Part shown: positions 32,498 to 41,185 of the stretch, in pieces
How positions within the stretch are numbered: the stretch's first letter is position 1
Layout of the letters: each line of letters begins with the position of its first letter
Source: Salinarimonas chemoclinalis
Lineage (GTDB): Bacteria > Pseudomonadota > Alphaproteobacteria > Rhizobiales > Beijerinckiaceae
Length of the DNA: 64,000 nt
Reading direction: 5' to 3'
Assembly (NCBI RefSeq): GCF_041514305.1
Contig: NZ_JBGMWH010000016.1
Coordinates: 1-64,000 of the forward strand
Notes under the pieces: generated by a model
The model's database searches: none
The model's input: only the letters and a program-made list of their open reading frames with translations
Told to the model about the DNA's origin: nothing
Position numbers and translations under genes: made by a program

Positions 32498-32713
32498 TCA
32501 GCCGGCCTCGGCCGGCTCGACCGGCGTCGCCTCGTAGCCGCCGCGGGCGAGCGCGGCGCGCAGGTCGGAGTCGCTCGCCCGGGAGACGATCGAGACCCGC
32601 TTGGCCGCGACGTCGGCGGAGACCTCCGCGGCGGGATCGACGCCCGCGACGATGCGGGCGATCGCCTTGGCGCAGCCGCCGCAGCTCATGTCTGGAACGC
32701 TGTAGAGACGCAC
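32498..32713 (-). CDS. HMA-domain copper chaperone
   Basis: A 71-residue CopZ-like protein with the metal site MSCGGC (Cys11 and Cys14) in the canonical loop after VPD and the HMA ferredoxin-like pattern (KAIARIVAGVDPAAEVSADV). GTG at 32713 is chosen because GAGGAGGGG precedes it by about six bases and the chaperone should be near 70 residues; a longer upstream frame to 32764 is not needed. Likely hands copper to an exporter or works with the DUF305 protein next door. Confidence 0.88.
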   Translation of the reverse strand: MRLYSVPDMSCGGCAKAIARIVAGVDPAAEVSADVAAKRVSIVSRASDSDLRAALARGGYEATPVEPAEAG

Positions 32714-32831
32714 GGGACCCCTCCTCGTCGGGTGTGGCCCCATGCTCATCGACCTTCCCATCATGGCAAGGTCAAGCGGATTCGTGCGGGTGGAATCGCG
32801 CGCGCGCGCATGCTACATACGCCGCCGCGAC

Positions 32832-32908
32832 GGTCCCGTAGCTCAGCAGGACAGAGCAGCGGTTTCCTAAACCGTTGGTCGGAGGTTCGAGTCCTCCCGG
32901 GATCGCCA
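32832..32908 (+). tRNA. tRNA-Arg (anticodon CCT)
   Basis: A cloverleaf can be drawn: acceptor GGTCCCG pairs with CGGGATC (one G-T pair), D-arm GCTCAGC...GAGC, anticodon arm GCGGT-TTCCTAA-ACCGT with anticodon CCT, T-arm GGAGG-TTCGAGT-CCTCC, discriminator G and encoded CCA. It reads AGG codons, rare in such GC-rich genomes. A TACATA -10-like hexamer lies about 15 bases upstream. No integrase or duplicated 3' end was noticed nearby. Confidence 0.95.
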
Positions 32909-32953
32909 GATCGTCGCACCGGCCGAGGCCGCGCGGCGGCGGGCTCTCGAACG

Positions 32954-33265
32954 TCAGCCCGTCTCGATCTCGTGCACCGCGCGGGCCAGCAGGTCGAGCA
33001 TCTGCTTCCTGATCTCGGCGTCGCTCACGTCGGCCGGCAGGTCGGCACGCAGCTTCTCGTAGACGACCTCGTCCCCCGGCTTCGTCAGGTTGACCGAGAC
33101 CACGGAGCGGGCGTAGGCCTCCGCCTCGTCGCCGGTCCTGCCGAGCTTCTCGGCGGCCCACAGGCCGATGAGCCGGTCGCGGCGGGCCATCGCCTTGAAG
33201 CGGAGTTCCTCGTCGTGCGCGAACTTGTTCTCGAAGGCGGATTCGCGGTCGTCGAAGGTGGTCAT
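32954..33265 (-). CDS. ATP synthase inhibitor zeta subunit-like (DUF1476)
   Basis: A 103-residue helical protein. MTTFDDRESAFENKFAHDEE and LRFKAMARRDRLIGLWAAEK are the DUF1476 signature; in Paracoccus the homologue (zeta) is the natural inhibitor of the F1Fo-ATPase, binding F1 through its N-terminus. Essentially restricted to alphaproteobacteria, so it also supports the taxonomic guess. ATG at 33265 gives the standard start. It lies upstream of purC on the opposite strand, as in many relatives. Confidence 0.93.
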   Translation of the reverse strand: MTTFDDRESAFENKFAHDEELRFKAMARRDRLIGLWAAEKLGRTGDEAEAYARSVVSVNLTKPGDEVVYEKLRADLPADVSDAEIRKQMLDLLARAVHEIETG

Positions 33266-33541
33266 GGTCCGATCCGATGCGCGTTGCGACACGCGGGCCC
33301 GTGCCCGCGAGGCCGGTATATCGCCCCCGCCCGCCGCGCGCCACCCGGCATGCTGCGTAGGAGCCCGTGCACGGGGTTCCGCGCGGGCGTTTACCCGAGC
33401 GTGAAAGGCGCGTTGTGCATCCCCATCTCTTCGGATAGGGTCCCCGCGAACGGGCGGCCCTCATTGCCGCTCGACCGTGCCCGCCATCATGCGTTCCCCC
33501 GGCGGCGGGCCGTTCGAGAGCCAGGAGCCTCAGGCCTTCCC

Positions 33542-34336
33542 ATGGATTTCAACAAGCCACGGTACACGCCCATGAATCGCCGCCGTCGGATCTACGAGGG
33601 CAAGGCGAAGGTCCTGTTCGAGGGACCCGAGCCCGGGACGCTCATCCAGCACTTCAAGGACGACGCGACCGCCTTCAACGCCAAGAAGCACGAGGTCATC
33701 GACGGCAAGGGCGTGCTGAACAATCGCATCAGCGAGTTCGTCTTCCAGCACCTCAACGACATCGGCGTGCCCACGCACTTCATCCGCCGGCTGAACATGC
33801 GCGAGCAGCTCATCCGCGAGGTGGAGATCATCCCGCTCGAGGTCGTGGTCCGCAACGTCGCCGCCGGCTCGCTGTCGAAGCGGCTCGGGCTCGAGGAGGG
33901 CACGCAGCTGCCCCGCTCGATCATCGAGTTCTACTACAAGAACGACAAGCTCGACGACCCGATGGTGTCGGAGGAGCACATCACCGCCTTCGGCTGGGCG
34001 ACGCCGCAGGAGATCGACGACATCATGGCGCTCGCCATCCGCGTCAACGACTTCCTGTCCGGGCTCTTCCTGGGCGTCGGCATCCGCCTCGTCGACTTCA
34101 AGATCGAGTGCGGCCGGCTGTGGGAGGGCGACATGATGCGCATCGTCGTCGCCGACGAGATCTCCCCGGATTCGTGCCGGCTGTGGGACATGAAGTCCGC
34201 CGAGAAGCTCGACAAGGACCGCTTCCGCAAGGATCTCGGCGGCCTGATCGAGGCCTACACGGAAGTGGCGCGCAGGCTGGGCATCCTCGCCGAGACCGAC
34301 GGCGTGCCGATGGGCGGCCCGCGCCTGGTTCAGTGA
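33542..34336 (+). CDS. purC: Phosphoribosylaminoimidazole-succinocarboxamide synthase
   Basis: ATP-dependent step joining CAIR and aspartate in purine synthesis. The 264-residue product has RRRRIYEGKAKVLFEG near the N-terminus, LIQHFKDDATAFNAKK, NRISEFVFQHLNDIGVPTHF, PLEVVVRNVAAGSLSKRLG and LVDFKIECGR. ATG at 33542 is given; an internal ATG at 33572 (MNRRRRIYEGK) gives 254 residues, the commonest length in relatives, and neither has a strong Shine-Dalgarno, so the start is not settled. Confidence 0.95.
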   Translation: MDFNKPRYTPMNRRRRIYEGKAKVLFEGPEPGTLIQHFKDDATAFNAKKHEVIDGKGVLNNRISEFVFQHLNDIGVPTHFIRRLNMREQLIREVEIIPLEVVVRNVAAGSLSKRLGLEEGTQLPRSIIEFYYKNDKLDDPMVSEEHITAFGWATPQEIDDIMALAIRVNDFLSGLFLGVGIRLVDFKIECGRLWEGDMMRIVVADEISPDSCRLWDMKSAEKLDKDRFRKDLGGLIEAYTEVARRLGILAETDGVPMGGPRLVQ

Positions 34337-34455
34337 GGATCGAGACGTGCCGGCAGGGTGACACCTGCTCTCGGGGCGCACTTCGAACGCCCTCCAGGGA
34401 GATCGGTGGATCGCCCAACCGGCTGAAAGCTCTGCACGCGCGGGCTGCGCGAGCG

Positions 34456-34636
34456 TTCTCCTTCCCTGTAGGGGAAGGTGGCTCGGCGAAGCCGAGACGG
34501 ATGGGGCGCGCGGCACGCGCGTTCGGCGAAGCCGAAATGCGACGGCGGCAGCGGAAACCGCCCCTTCCGCTTCGCGGAACGCGTCTCTTCGCGCCGCGCC
34601 CCATCCGTCACGCGGCCTTCCCCTACAGGGAAGGGG
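34456..34636. repeat. About 180-bp palindromic repeat element
   Basis: Between purC and bolA. The outer arm CCTTCCCTGTAGGGGAAGG at the left is mirrored by CCTTCCCCTACAGGGAAGG at the right; inside, GACGGATGGGGCGCG (34496-34510) has a perfect inverted copy at 34595-34609. Smaller hairpins CTCGGC-GAA-GCCGAG, TTCGGC-GAA-GCCGAA and TTCCGC-TTC-GCGGAA lie between. It has the form of a nested intergenic palindromic element (REP/MITE-like) and would fold into a branched hairpin in RNA, perhaps also acting as a transcription end for purC. No transposase is encoded. Confidence 0.75.
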
Positions 34637-34669
34637 CAGGGCCTGCGCGGCTGCTCGTGGCGGCTTCAC

Positions 34670-34963
34670 TCACGACGACGCCGCCTCCGCCTTGACCGCC
34701 AGCGCGTGGAGCCCCCGGTCGAAGGCCTCCTTCAGGGCGGCGTTGACCAGCCGGTGGCGCTCGACCCGGCTCTTGCCGGCGAAGGCGTCCGAGACCACCT
34801 CTATCCGGAAGTGGGTCTCGCCACCCTCGCGCCAGCCGGCATGGCCGGCATGGAGGTGGGATTCGTCGACGACCGAGAGGCGCACGGGCGCGAAGGCGTC
34901 GGAAAGCCGCGTCTCGATCAGGCTCTTCATCGTGGGCGTCGTTTCGGGCGTCGTGTCGCTCAT
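34670..34963 (-). CDS. bolA: BolA family transcriptional regulator/iron-sulfur partner
   Basis: A 97-residue protein with the BolA fold: a first helix MKSLIETRLSDAF, VSVVDES-type strand reading LSVVDESHLHAGHAGWREGG, THFRIEVVSDAFAGKSRVER and HRLVNAALKEAFDRGLHALA. BolA proteins bind monothiol glutaredoxins and act in iron-sulfur trafficking or gene control. Divergent from the J-domain gene with 138 bases between starts, an order seen in other alphaproteobacteria next to cobS/cobT. Confidence 0.94.
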   Translation of the reverse strand: MSDTTPETTPTMKSLIETRLSDAFAPVRLSVVDESHLHAGHAGWREGGETHFRIEVVSDAFAGKSRVERHRLVNAALKEAFDRGLHALAVKAEAASS

Positions 34964-35101
34964 GCCGGGCCGTCTCTCCGCGCGTGGGGAATGCCTGCCT
35001 TGCGTCGCCCGCGCCGCATCGCCGCGTCAAGCCTTCATTGCGACGCGCACGCCCCTCTCGGCCCTTGCCCGCGCGCGGTCATGGCTCATAATCACCGGAC
35101 C

Positions 35102-35755
35102 ATGGACCTGAACTCGCCCCTGTTCGACCGCATCCGCATCAAGCCGAAGGCCGAGAAGGTCGACGCCCATGCCGAGAGCGCGGCCAAGACCGCGCAGGCC
35201 CCCGCCTGCGAGCATCCCGGCTGCGACGGCCAGGGCCTCTATCGCGCGCCCAAGGGCCGCGGCCAGGAGGGCAAGTACTGGCGCTTCTGCATGGACCACG
35301 TGCGCGCCTACAACGCCTCGTACAATTACTTCAAGGACATGCCGGAGGAGGCGGTCGCCGCCTACCAGAAGGACTCGGTCATCGGGCATCGCCCCACCTG
35401 GTCGATGGGCGTGAACCCCGCCGCCCGGGAGCGTGCGGCGAAGGGCGCGCGCGCCGGCGCCTACGCCCGGGACTGGGCCTATCACGACCCGTTCGACGTG
35501 CTGCGCGAGGGCGGCGTCGGCGAGACGCGGCGTGCGCCGGAGCCGCCGCGCCCGCGCTATTCCGGCCCCGTGCGCCAGGCGCTCGACGTGCTCGGTCTCG
35601 AGGAGGGCGCGGACGCGCCGACCATCAAGGCGGCCTACAAGGCGCTGGTGAAGCGCTTCCACCCGGACGCCCACGGCGGCGACCGCGCCTACGAGGAGCG
35701 GCTGCGCGACATCATCCGCGCCCACGACACGCTCAAGACCGCCGGCCTGTGCTAG
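35102..35755 (+). CDS. J-domain (DnaJ-class) molecular chaperone
   Basis: A 217-residue co-chaperone with its J domain at the C-terminus (about residues 155-215): LDVLGLEEGADAPTIKAAYK, then the HPD motif in KRFHPDAHGGD that stimulates DnaK ATPase. The N-terminal half carries CEHPGCDGQGLYRAPK and a YWRFCMDHVRAYNASYNYF stretch typical of this alphaproteobacterial family. ATG at 35102 (MDLNSPLFDRIRIK) is the usual start; one at 35081 would add seven residues. Confidence 0.9.
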   Translation: MDLNSPLFDRIRIKPKAEKVDAHAESAAKTAQAPACEHPGCDGQGLYRAPKGRGQEGKYWRFCMDHVRAYNASYNYFKDMPEEAVAAYQKDSVIGHRPTWSMGVNPAARERAAKGARAGAYARDWAYHDPFDVLREGGVGETRRAPEPPRPRYSGPVRQALDVLGLEEGADAPTIKAAYKALVKRFHPDAHGGDRAYEERLRDIIRAHDTLKTAGLC

Positions 35756-35907
35756 GAGACCGACCCGTATCACGAGCCGACGCACCGGCGTCGAAACCGG
35801 CCCCGACGTTGCATGGCGCGGCGGCGGGGCGTAACCAGGACCGCGAGCGCGAGACGCGGGCGGCGCGAGGAGCGCGCCGCGCACCGGTCCGCGAGAGAGA
35901 GGCGTTC

Positions 35908-36909
35908 ATGCAGGCGACGACCGACACCCGAGCCGAGACGACGAGCGGCATCCCGGACCTGAAGCTGTCCGTGCGCCAGGCCTTCGGCATCGACAGCGAT
36001 CTCGAGGTGCCGGCCTTCTCCGCGGGCGAGGAGCACGTGCCGGAGGTCGATCCGGACTACATCTTCGACCGCGAGACCACGCTCGCCATCATCGCCGGCT
36101 TCGCCTTCAACCGGCGCGTCATGGTCACGGGCTACCACGGCACCGGCAAGTCGACGCACATCGAGCAGGTGGCGGCGCGGCTGAACTGGCCGTGCGTGCG
36201 CGTCAACCTCGACAGCCACGTCTCGCGCATCGACCTGATCGGCAAGGACGCCATCGTCCTGCAGGACGGCAAGCAGGTCACGGAGTTCCGCGACGGCATC
36301 CTGCCCTGGGCCTACCAGCACAACGTCGCCCTCGTCTTCGACGAGTACGACGCCGGGCGCCCGGACGTGATGTTCGTGATCCAGCGCGTGCTGGAGAGCT
36401 CGGGCCGCCTGACGCTGCTCGACCAGAGCCGCGTCATCCGCCCGCACCCGTCCTTCCGCCTGTTCGCGACCGCCAACACGATCGGGCTCGGGGACACGTC
36501 GGGGCTCTATCACGGCACGCAGCAGATCAACCAGGCGCAGATGGACCGCTGGTCGATCGTCACCACGCTGAACTACCTGGAGCACGACCGCGAGGTCGAG
36601 ATCGTGCTCTCGAAGGTGAAGTCCTGGCAGGGGACGGACAAGGGTCGCGACACCGTCGACAAGATGGTGCGCGTCGCCGACCTCACCCGCAACGCCTTCG
36701 TCAACGGCGACCTGTCCACGGTGATGAGCCCGCGCACGGTCATCACCTGGGCGGAGAACGCCGCGATCTTCGGCGACGTCGGCTTCGCCTTCCGCCTGAC
36801 CTTCCTCAACAAGTGCGACGAGCTCGAGCGCAACCTGGTCGCCGAGTTCTACCAGCGGTCCTTCGGCAAGGAGCTGCCGGAGAGCTCGGCCAACGTCGTG
36901 CTCTCCTGA
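35908..36909 (+). CDS. cobS: Cobaltochelatase subunit CobS (AAA+ ATPase)
   Basis: ATPase subunit of the aerobic (CobNST) cobaltochelatase that inserts cobalt into hydrogenobyrinate diamide for vitamin B12. The 333-residue product has Walker A GYHGTGKS near residue 75, SHVSRIDLIGKDAIVL, Walker B NVALVFDEYDAGRPDV, and FRLFATANTIGLGDTSGLYH, the sensor 1 region. GAGAGAGAGG precedes the ATG. Followed by cobT after 30 bases. CobN is not in the window. Confidence 0.96.
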   Translation: MQATTDTRAETTSGIPDLKLSVRQAFGIDSDLEVPAFSAGEEHVPEVDPDYIFDRETTLAIIAGFAFNRRVMVTGYHGTGKSTHIEQVAARLNWPCVRVNLDSHVSRIDLIGKDAIVLQDGKQVTEFRDGILPWAYQHNVALVFDEYDAGRPDVMFVIQRVLESSGRLTLLDQSRVIRPHPSFRLFATANTIGLGDTSGLYHGTQQINQAQMDRWSIVTTLNYLEHDREVEIVLSKVKSWQGTDKGRDTVDKMVRVADLTRNAFVNGDLSTVMSPRTVITWAENAAIFGDVGFAFRLTFLNKCDELERNLVAEFYQRSFGKELPESSANVVLS

Positions 36910-36939
36910 GGCACGAAAGCAAGCAGCGACAGGGTCCGC

Positions 36940-38859
36940 ATGGCCATCTCCAACCGCAAGCCCGGCGAGAAGCGGGACGCGCCCAACGAGGGCCTCAAGC
37001 GCTCGGTGGCCGCGTGCCTGCGCGCCATCGCGCGTGCGCCCGAGCTGGAGGTGACCTACGCCTCCGACCGGCCGCTCCTCACCTCGGACCGGGCGCGCCT
37101 GCCCGAGCCGCCGCGCAAGGCGTCCTCGCAGGACGTCGCGGTGATGCGCGGGCACGCGGATTCGATGGCGCTCAGGCTCGCCTGCCACGACGGCGCGATG
37201 CATCGCCGGCTCACGCCCGAGGGCGCGGCGGCGCGCGCGGTGTTCGACGCCGTCGAGCAGGCGCGCTGCGAGTCGATCGGCTCGCGGCGCATGGAGGGCG
37301 TCGCCGACAACCTCGACGCCATGCTCGAGGACCGCTACCACCGCGGTGGAAAGTACGAGGACATCACCGATCGCGCCGACGCGCCGATCGAGGACGCGCT
37401 CGCGCTGATGGTCCGCGAGCGGCTCACCGGCCGCAAGCCGCCCAAGGCGGCCGCGAAGATCGTCGACCTCTGGCGCGGGCACATCGAGGCGAAGGCCGGC
37501 ACGAGCCTCGACGGCCTGCTCTCGACCATCGAGAACCAGCGCGCCTTCGCCCGGGGCGTGCGCGACCTCCTCGTCTCCCTCGACATGGTCGAGGAGAGCG
37601 AGCTCGAGCCCGAGGAGAGCGAGGACGAGCAGGAGCAGGAGGGCGAGGACCAGTCCGACGAGAGCCGGGAGGGCGAGACCGAGGAGGACGCGCAGGGCCA
37701 GCAGGCGGAGATCGAGATCTCCGACGAGGCGACCGACGAGATGGAGGAGGGCTCGCAGGAGGCGGCCGACGGACCGTCGGGCGAGATGCCGGAGGACGCG
37801 CAGGACGCCGACAGCGAGGAGGCCAACGAGAGCTGGCGGCCGCCGCCCCCGCGCGCCAACGAGCCGCGGATCCCCGACTACAAGGCCTTCGCCACCGCGC
37901 ACGACGAGATCGTCCACGCCGAGGACCTGTGCGACGCCGAGGAGCTGACGCGGCTGCGCGCCTATCTCGACAAGCAGCTGTCGAATCTCCAGGGCGTCGT
38001 CGGGCGCCTCGCCAACCGCCTGCAGCGCCGGCTCCTCGCCCAGCAGAACCGCTCCTGGCTGTTCGACATCGAGGAGGGCATCCTCGACCCGGCCCGGCTG
38101 CCGCGCATCATCATGGACCCGATGACGCCGCTCTCCTTCAAGCAGGAGAAGGACACGGAATTCCGCGACACGGTCGTCTCGCTGCTGATCGACAATTCCG
38201 GCTCGATGCGCGGGCGCCCGATCACGGTGGCGGCCACCTGCGCCGACATCCTCGCGCGCACGCTCGAGCGCTGCGGCGTCAAGGTCGAGATCCTCGGCTT
38301 CACCACCCGCGCCTGGAAGGGCGGGCAGTCGCGCGAGCAATGGCTCCAGGCCGGCAAGCCGGCGAACCCGGGCCGGCTCAACGACCTGCGCCACATCGTC
38401 TACAAGGCCGCGGACGAGCCCTGGCGGCGCGCGCGGCGCAACCTCGGCCTGATGATGCGCGAGGGGCTGCTCAAGGAGAACATCGACGGCGAGGCGCTCG
38501 ACTGGGCGCACAAGCGCCTGCTCGGTCGGCCCGAGCAGCGGCGCATCCTGATGGTGATCTCCGACGGCGCGCCGGTCGACGATTCGACCCTCTCGGTGAA
38601 CCCGGGCAACTACCTCGAGAAGCACCTGCGCTTCGTCATCGAGGAGATCGAGACCCGCTCGCCGGTGGAGCTGATCGCCATCGGCATCGGCCACGACGTG
38701 ACACGCTACTATCGCCGCGCGGTCACCATCGTCGATGCCGAGGAGCTCGGCGGCGTGATGACCGAGAAGCTGGCCGAGCTGTTCGAGGACACCGGCGCCG
38801 CGCCGCGGGCGGGCGTGATGCCGCGTCGGGCCGCCGGCGGTCGCCGGGGCGCGCGTTGA
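36940..38859 (+). CDS. cobT: Cobaltochelatase subunit CobT
   Basis: A 639-residue partner of CobS, forming the CobST chaperone ring. The N-terminal domain (to about 205) is followed by a strongly acidic low-complexity linker (about residues 215-300, mostly Glu/Asp/Ser/Gln), and a C-terminal von Willebrand A/integrin I-like domain with the MIDAS motif DNSGSMRG near residue 417 (LLIDNSGSMRGRPITVAATC). Length and order match rhizobial CobT. The stop overlaps the TTG of the next gene by four bases. Confidence 0.96.
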   Translation: MAISNRKPGEKRDAPNEGLKRSVAACLRAIARAPELEVTYASDRPLLTSDRARLPEPPRKASSQDVAVMRGHADSMALRLACHDGAMHRRLTPEGAAARAVFDAVEQARCESIGSRRMEGVADNLDAMLEDRYHRGGKYEDITDRADAPIEDALALMVRERLTGRKPPKAAAKIVDLWRGHIEAKAGTSLDGLLSTIENQRAFARGVRDLLVSLDMVEESELEPEESEDEQEQEGEDQSDESREGETEEDAQGQQAEIEISDEATDEMEEGSQEAADGPSGEMPEDAQDADSEEANESWRPPPPRANEPRIPDYKAFATAHDEIVHAEDLCDAEELTRLRAYLDKQLSNLQGVVGRLANRLQRRLLAQQNRSWLFDIEEGILDPARLPRIIMDPMTPLSFKQEKDTEFRDTVVSLLIDNSGSMRGRPITVAATCADILARTLERCGVKVEILGFTTRAWKGGQSREQWLQAGKPANPGRLNDLRHIVYKAADEPWRRARRNLGLMMREGLLKENIDGEALDWAHKRLLGRPEQRRILMVISDGAPVDDSTLSVNPGNYLEKHLRFVIEEIETRSPVELIAIGIGHDVTRYYRRAVTIVDAEELGGVMTEKLAELFEDTGAAPRAGVMPRRAAGGRRGAR

Positions 38860-39890
38860 GGCTTCCCCGCCGGGGGCTGCTGGCCGGCTTGGCGACGGTC
38901 GCCGCCGGCGCGATCGCCCCCGCGCCGCGGGCGCGGGCGGATCTCTCGGGGCCGCTGCCGCTGGCGCTGCGGACCTACCCGATCCGCGACCTGGGCGCGA
39001 ACGGCCTCGTCGACGGCCGCCACGGGCGGCTGCGTTATCGCGGCGGGATCGAGGTGCAATCCGGCGAGCGCACGTTCGGCGGGTTCTCGAGCCTCGTCGT
39101 CCTCGACGACGGCGGCGCGCTGCTCGCCGTCTCCGACCACGGCTACTTCCTCGCCGCCGACATCCGGCGCGGGGGCGACGGCGCCATCGTCGATCTCGCG
39201 AACGCGGTGCTCGCGCCGTTGCTGGGACCGGAGGGCGGGCTCCTGTGGCGCCAGGGGCTCCACGACGCGGAGGCGCTGACGCTCGACGGCGGGACGGCCT
39301 ACGTCGGCATCGAGCAGGAGCAGGTGGTCTTCGCCTACGATCTGCGGGCCGGCATCGCCGCGCCGGGAACGCCGCTCCCGCTGCCGCCGGCCGTGCGGGC
39401 CGTGCTCGACCGCTGGCCCGGCAACAAGGGAATCGAGAGCCTCTTCGTCGCGCCCGCGCCGTCCGCCTTCCCCGGCGCCCTCGTCGCCATCGCCGAGCGC
39501 GCGCGCCGCGGCGACGCGACGCCGACGGTCGGCGTCGTCCTCACCGGGCCGGCCGCCGGGGCGACCTTCGCGGTCGCGCGCTCCGATGCCTTCGAGATCA
39601 CCGATTGCGCCGTCCTGCCGGACGGCGACCTCCTGCTGCTCGAGCGCCGCTACGCGCTGATCAGCGGCGTCGCCGCGCGCATCCGCCGCGTGTCGGGCGC
39701 GGCCCTCGCGCCCGGCGCGACCCTGGACGGCCCGACGATCTTCGAGGCGGACTGGACGAACGCCATCGACAACATGGAAGGGCTCGCGGTCCACCGCGGC
39801 CCGGGCGGCGAGACCATCCTCACGATGATCTCCGACGACAATTATTCATTGCTCCAGCGCACGCTGATCCTGGAGTTCGAGCTGGTGTGA
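38856..39890 (+). CDS. Exported esterase-like phytase-family protein
   Basis: A 344-residue protein of the esterase-like activity of phytase family (PF13449-type beta propeller). TTG at 38856 overlapping the cobT stop is chosen because it yields a twin-arginine-like signal sequence LPRRGLLAGLATVAAGAIAP. Motifs include FGGFSSLVVLDDGGALLAVS, HDAEALTLDG and DNMEGLAVHRG, with a C-terminal TILEFEL-like ending. Cellular role unknown; it is repeatedly placed beside cobT in relatives to my recollection, but a link to cobalamin is not established. Confidence 0.82.
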   Translation: MRLPRRGLLAGLATVAAGAIAPAPRARADLSGPLPLALRTYPIRDLGANGLVDGRHGRLRYRGGIEVQSGERTFGGFSSLVVLDDGGALLAVSDHGYFLAADIRRGGDGAIVDLANAVLAPLLGPEGGLLWRQGLHDAEALTLDGGTAYVGIEQEQVVFAYDLRAGIAAPGTPLPLPPAVRAVLDRWPGNKGIESLFVAPAPSAFPGALVAIAERARRGDATPTVGVVLTGPAAGATFAVARSDAFEITDCAVLPDGDLLLLERRYALISGVAARIRRVSGAALAPGATLDGPTIFEADWTNAIDNMEGLAVHRGPGGETILTMISDDNYSLLQRTLILEFELV

Positions 39891-39971
39891 TCGACCCCGG
39901 CGCCTCTTGCGGGCCGGCACGGCCGAGCTAAGCTCGCACGACCGATCCGCCAGCGCACCGGACCTCTCCCG

Positions 39972-41081
39972 ATGACGATCCCGCACCTCCCCGCCCGCCG
40001 CGCTCGCGCCGGTGCGCGCATCGCCTCCTGCCTCGCCGCCGCGCTGCTCGCGGCCCCCTCCGCCGCCCTCGCCCAGCGCCTCGCGGACGTCGACGCCCTC
40101 GTCGCCCCGCACGTGGGGTCGGACACGCCCGGGCTCGCCGTCCTCGTCGCGGAGGACGGGGTCGTGCGGCACCTCGCGGGCTACGGCGTCGCCGACATCG
40201 AATCGCAGGAGCCCGTCACCCCGGATACGCTGTTCGACCTCGCCTCGGTCTCCAAGCAGATGACGGCGCTCGCCGCGGCGCTCCTGGTCGAGGACGGCAC
40301 GCTCGATCCGACCGCCCCCGTCGCCGACGTGCTGACGATGCTGCCAGCGCTCCCGGAAGGGGCGAGCCGGGCGATCCTGCTCGAGGATCTCGTGCGCCAC
40401 ACGAGCGGCCTGCCGGACTACCTCGGTGACGCGCCGGGGCTCGGCTTCGACGAGACGACGACCAACGGCGACGTGCTCGCCTGGGTCGCGGGCATGCCGC
40501 TCGACGCCGAGCCGGGCACCGTCTTCGCCTACTCGAACACCGGCTATCTCGTGCTCGGCGCCCTCGTGGCCGCGGCCGACGGCGTCGAGAGCCTCGACGC
40601 GGTGCTGCACGCCCGCGTCTTCGAGCCGCTCGGCATGACGTCCTCCGCCTCCGGCTACCCGCGGGACGAGGCGCGTCGCGCCTCCGGCCATGCCGGGACG
40701 GACGGCGCCTTCGAGGCGAGCGGATGGGATACGTCGGTGGAGGGCGACGGCTCGATCTGGACGAGCCTCGCCGATCTCGCCCGCTACGAGGCCGCGCTCG
40801 CGGAGGGGTTCGCACCGGGCGAACTCCTGGTCTCGCAGGGTGCCTTCGACGACGGGGAGCGGATCGCCGACGAGAGCGGCGCCGGCTACGGCTGGGGCTG
40901 GTCGCTGTACACCGACGACTTCGACAGGACGGTCGCGGCGCACGGCGGCTCCTGGTACGGCACGGCGGCGTACTACTATCGTGGGCTCGACACCGGGGTC
41001 TCCGTGGTGGTGCTCGCCAACGGCGAGGATCTCGACGCGGAGAGCCTCGCCTGGGAGATCGCGCGGGCGCTGGAGGAGTGA
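39972..41081 (+). CDS. Serine hydrolase, class C beta-lactamase fold
   Basis: A 369-residue exported penicillin-binding-protein-like hydrolase. A signal peptide (IASCLAAALLAAPSAALAQ) precedes the SxxK motif (Ser92-Lys95 in LASVSKQMTALAAAL), the YxN motif in FAYSNTGYLVLGA near residue 180, and a third-box HGGSWYG near residue 331 in place of KTG. This is the layout of DD-peptidases, esterases and EstB-like enzymes rather than a proven beta-lactamase. Monocistronic, 81 bases after the phytase-like gene. Confidence 0.85.
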   Translation: MTIPHLPARRARAGARIASCLAAALLAAPSAALAQRLADVDALVAPHVGSDTPGLAVLVAEDGVVRHLAGYGVADIESQEPVTPDTLFDLASVSKQMTALAAALLVEDGTLDPTAPVADVLTMLPALPEGASRAILLEDLVRHTSGLPDYLGDAPGLGFDETTTNGDVLAWVAGMPLDAEPGTVFAYSNTGYLVLGALVAAADGVESLDAVLHARVFEPLGMTSSASGYPRDEARRASGHAGTDGAFEASGWDTSVEGDGSIWTSLADLARYEAALAEGFAPGELLVSQGAFDDGERIADESGAGYGWGWSLYTDDFDRTVAAHGGSWYGTAAYYYRGLDTGVSVVVLANGEDLDAESLAWEIARALEE

Positions 41082-41185
41082 CGCGCACCGCCCGCGGCGC
41101 AGCCCTGGTCGGCGCGCGCGGGGTGGCGTGCGTGCCCGCCGGGCGGCAGTCTCGCACGGCTGGACGAGCGGGACGTAAGCGGGAC

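Noticed and set aside
32832..32908. tRNA-Arg as an integration site for a mobile element
   Set aside because: No integrase gene or duplicated tRNA end was seen on either side; neighbouring genes are ordinary chromosomal ones.
35770..38694. A very long open frame antisense to cobS/cobT, and similar antisense frames over kdsD, comEC, hipA and the beta-oxidation genes
   Set aside because: High GC content leaves few stop codons in antisense and shifted frames. The products are low-complexity Arg/Ala/Gly-rich and overlap strongly supported genes.
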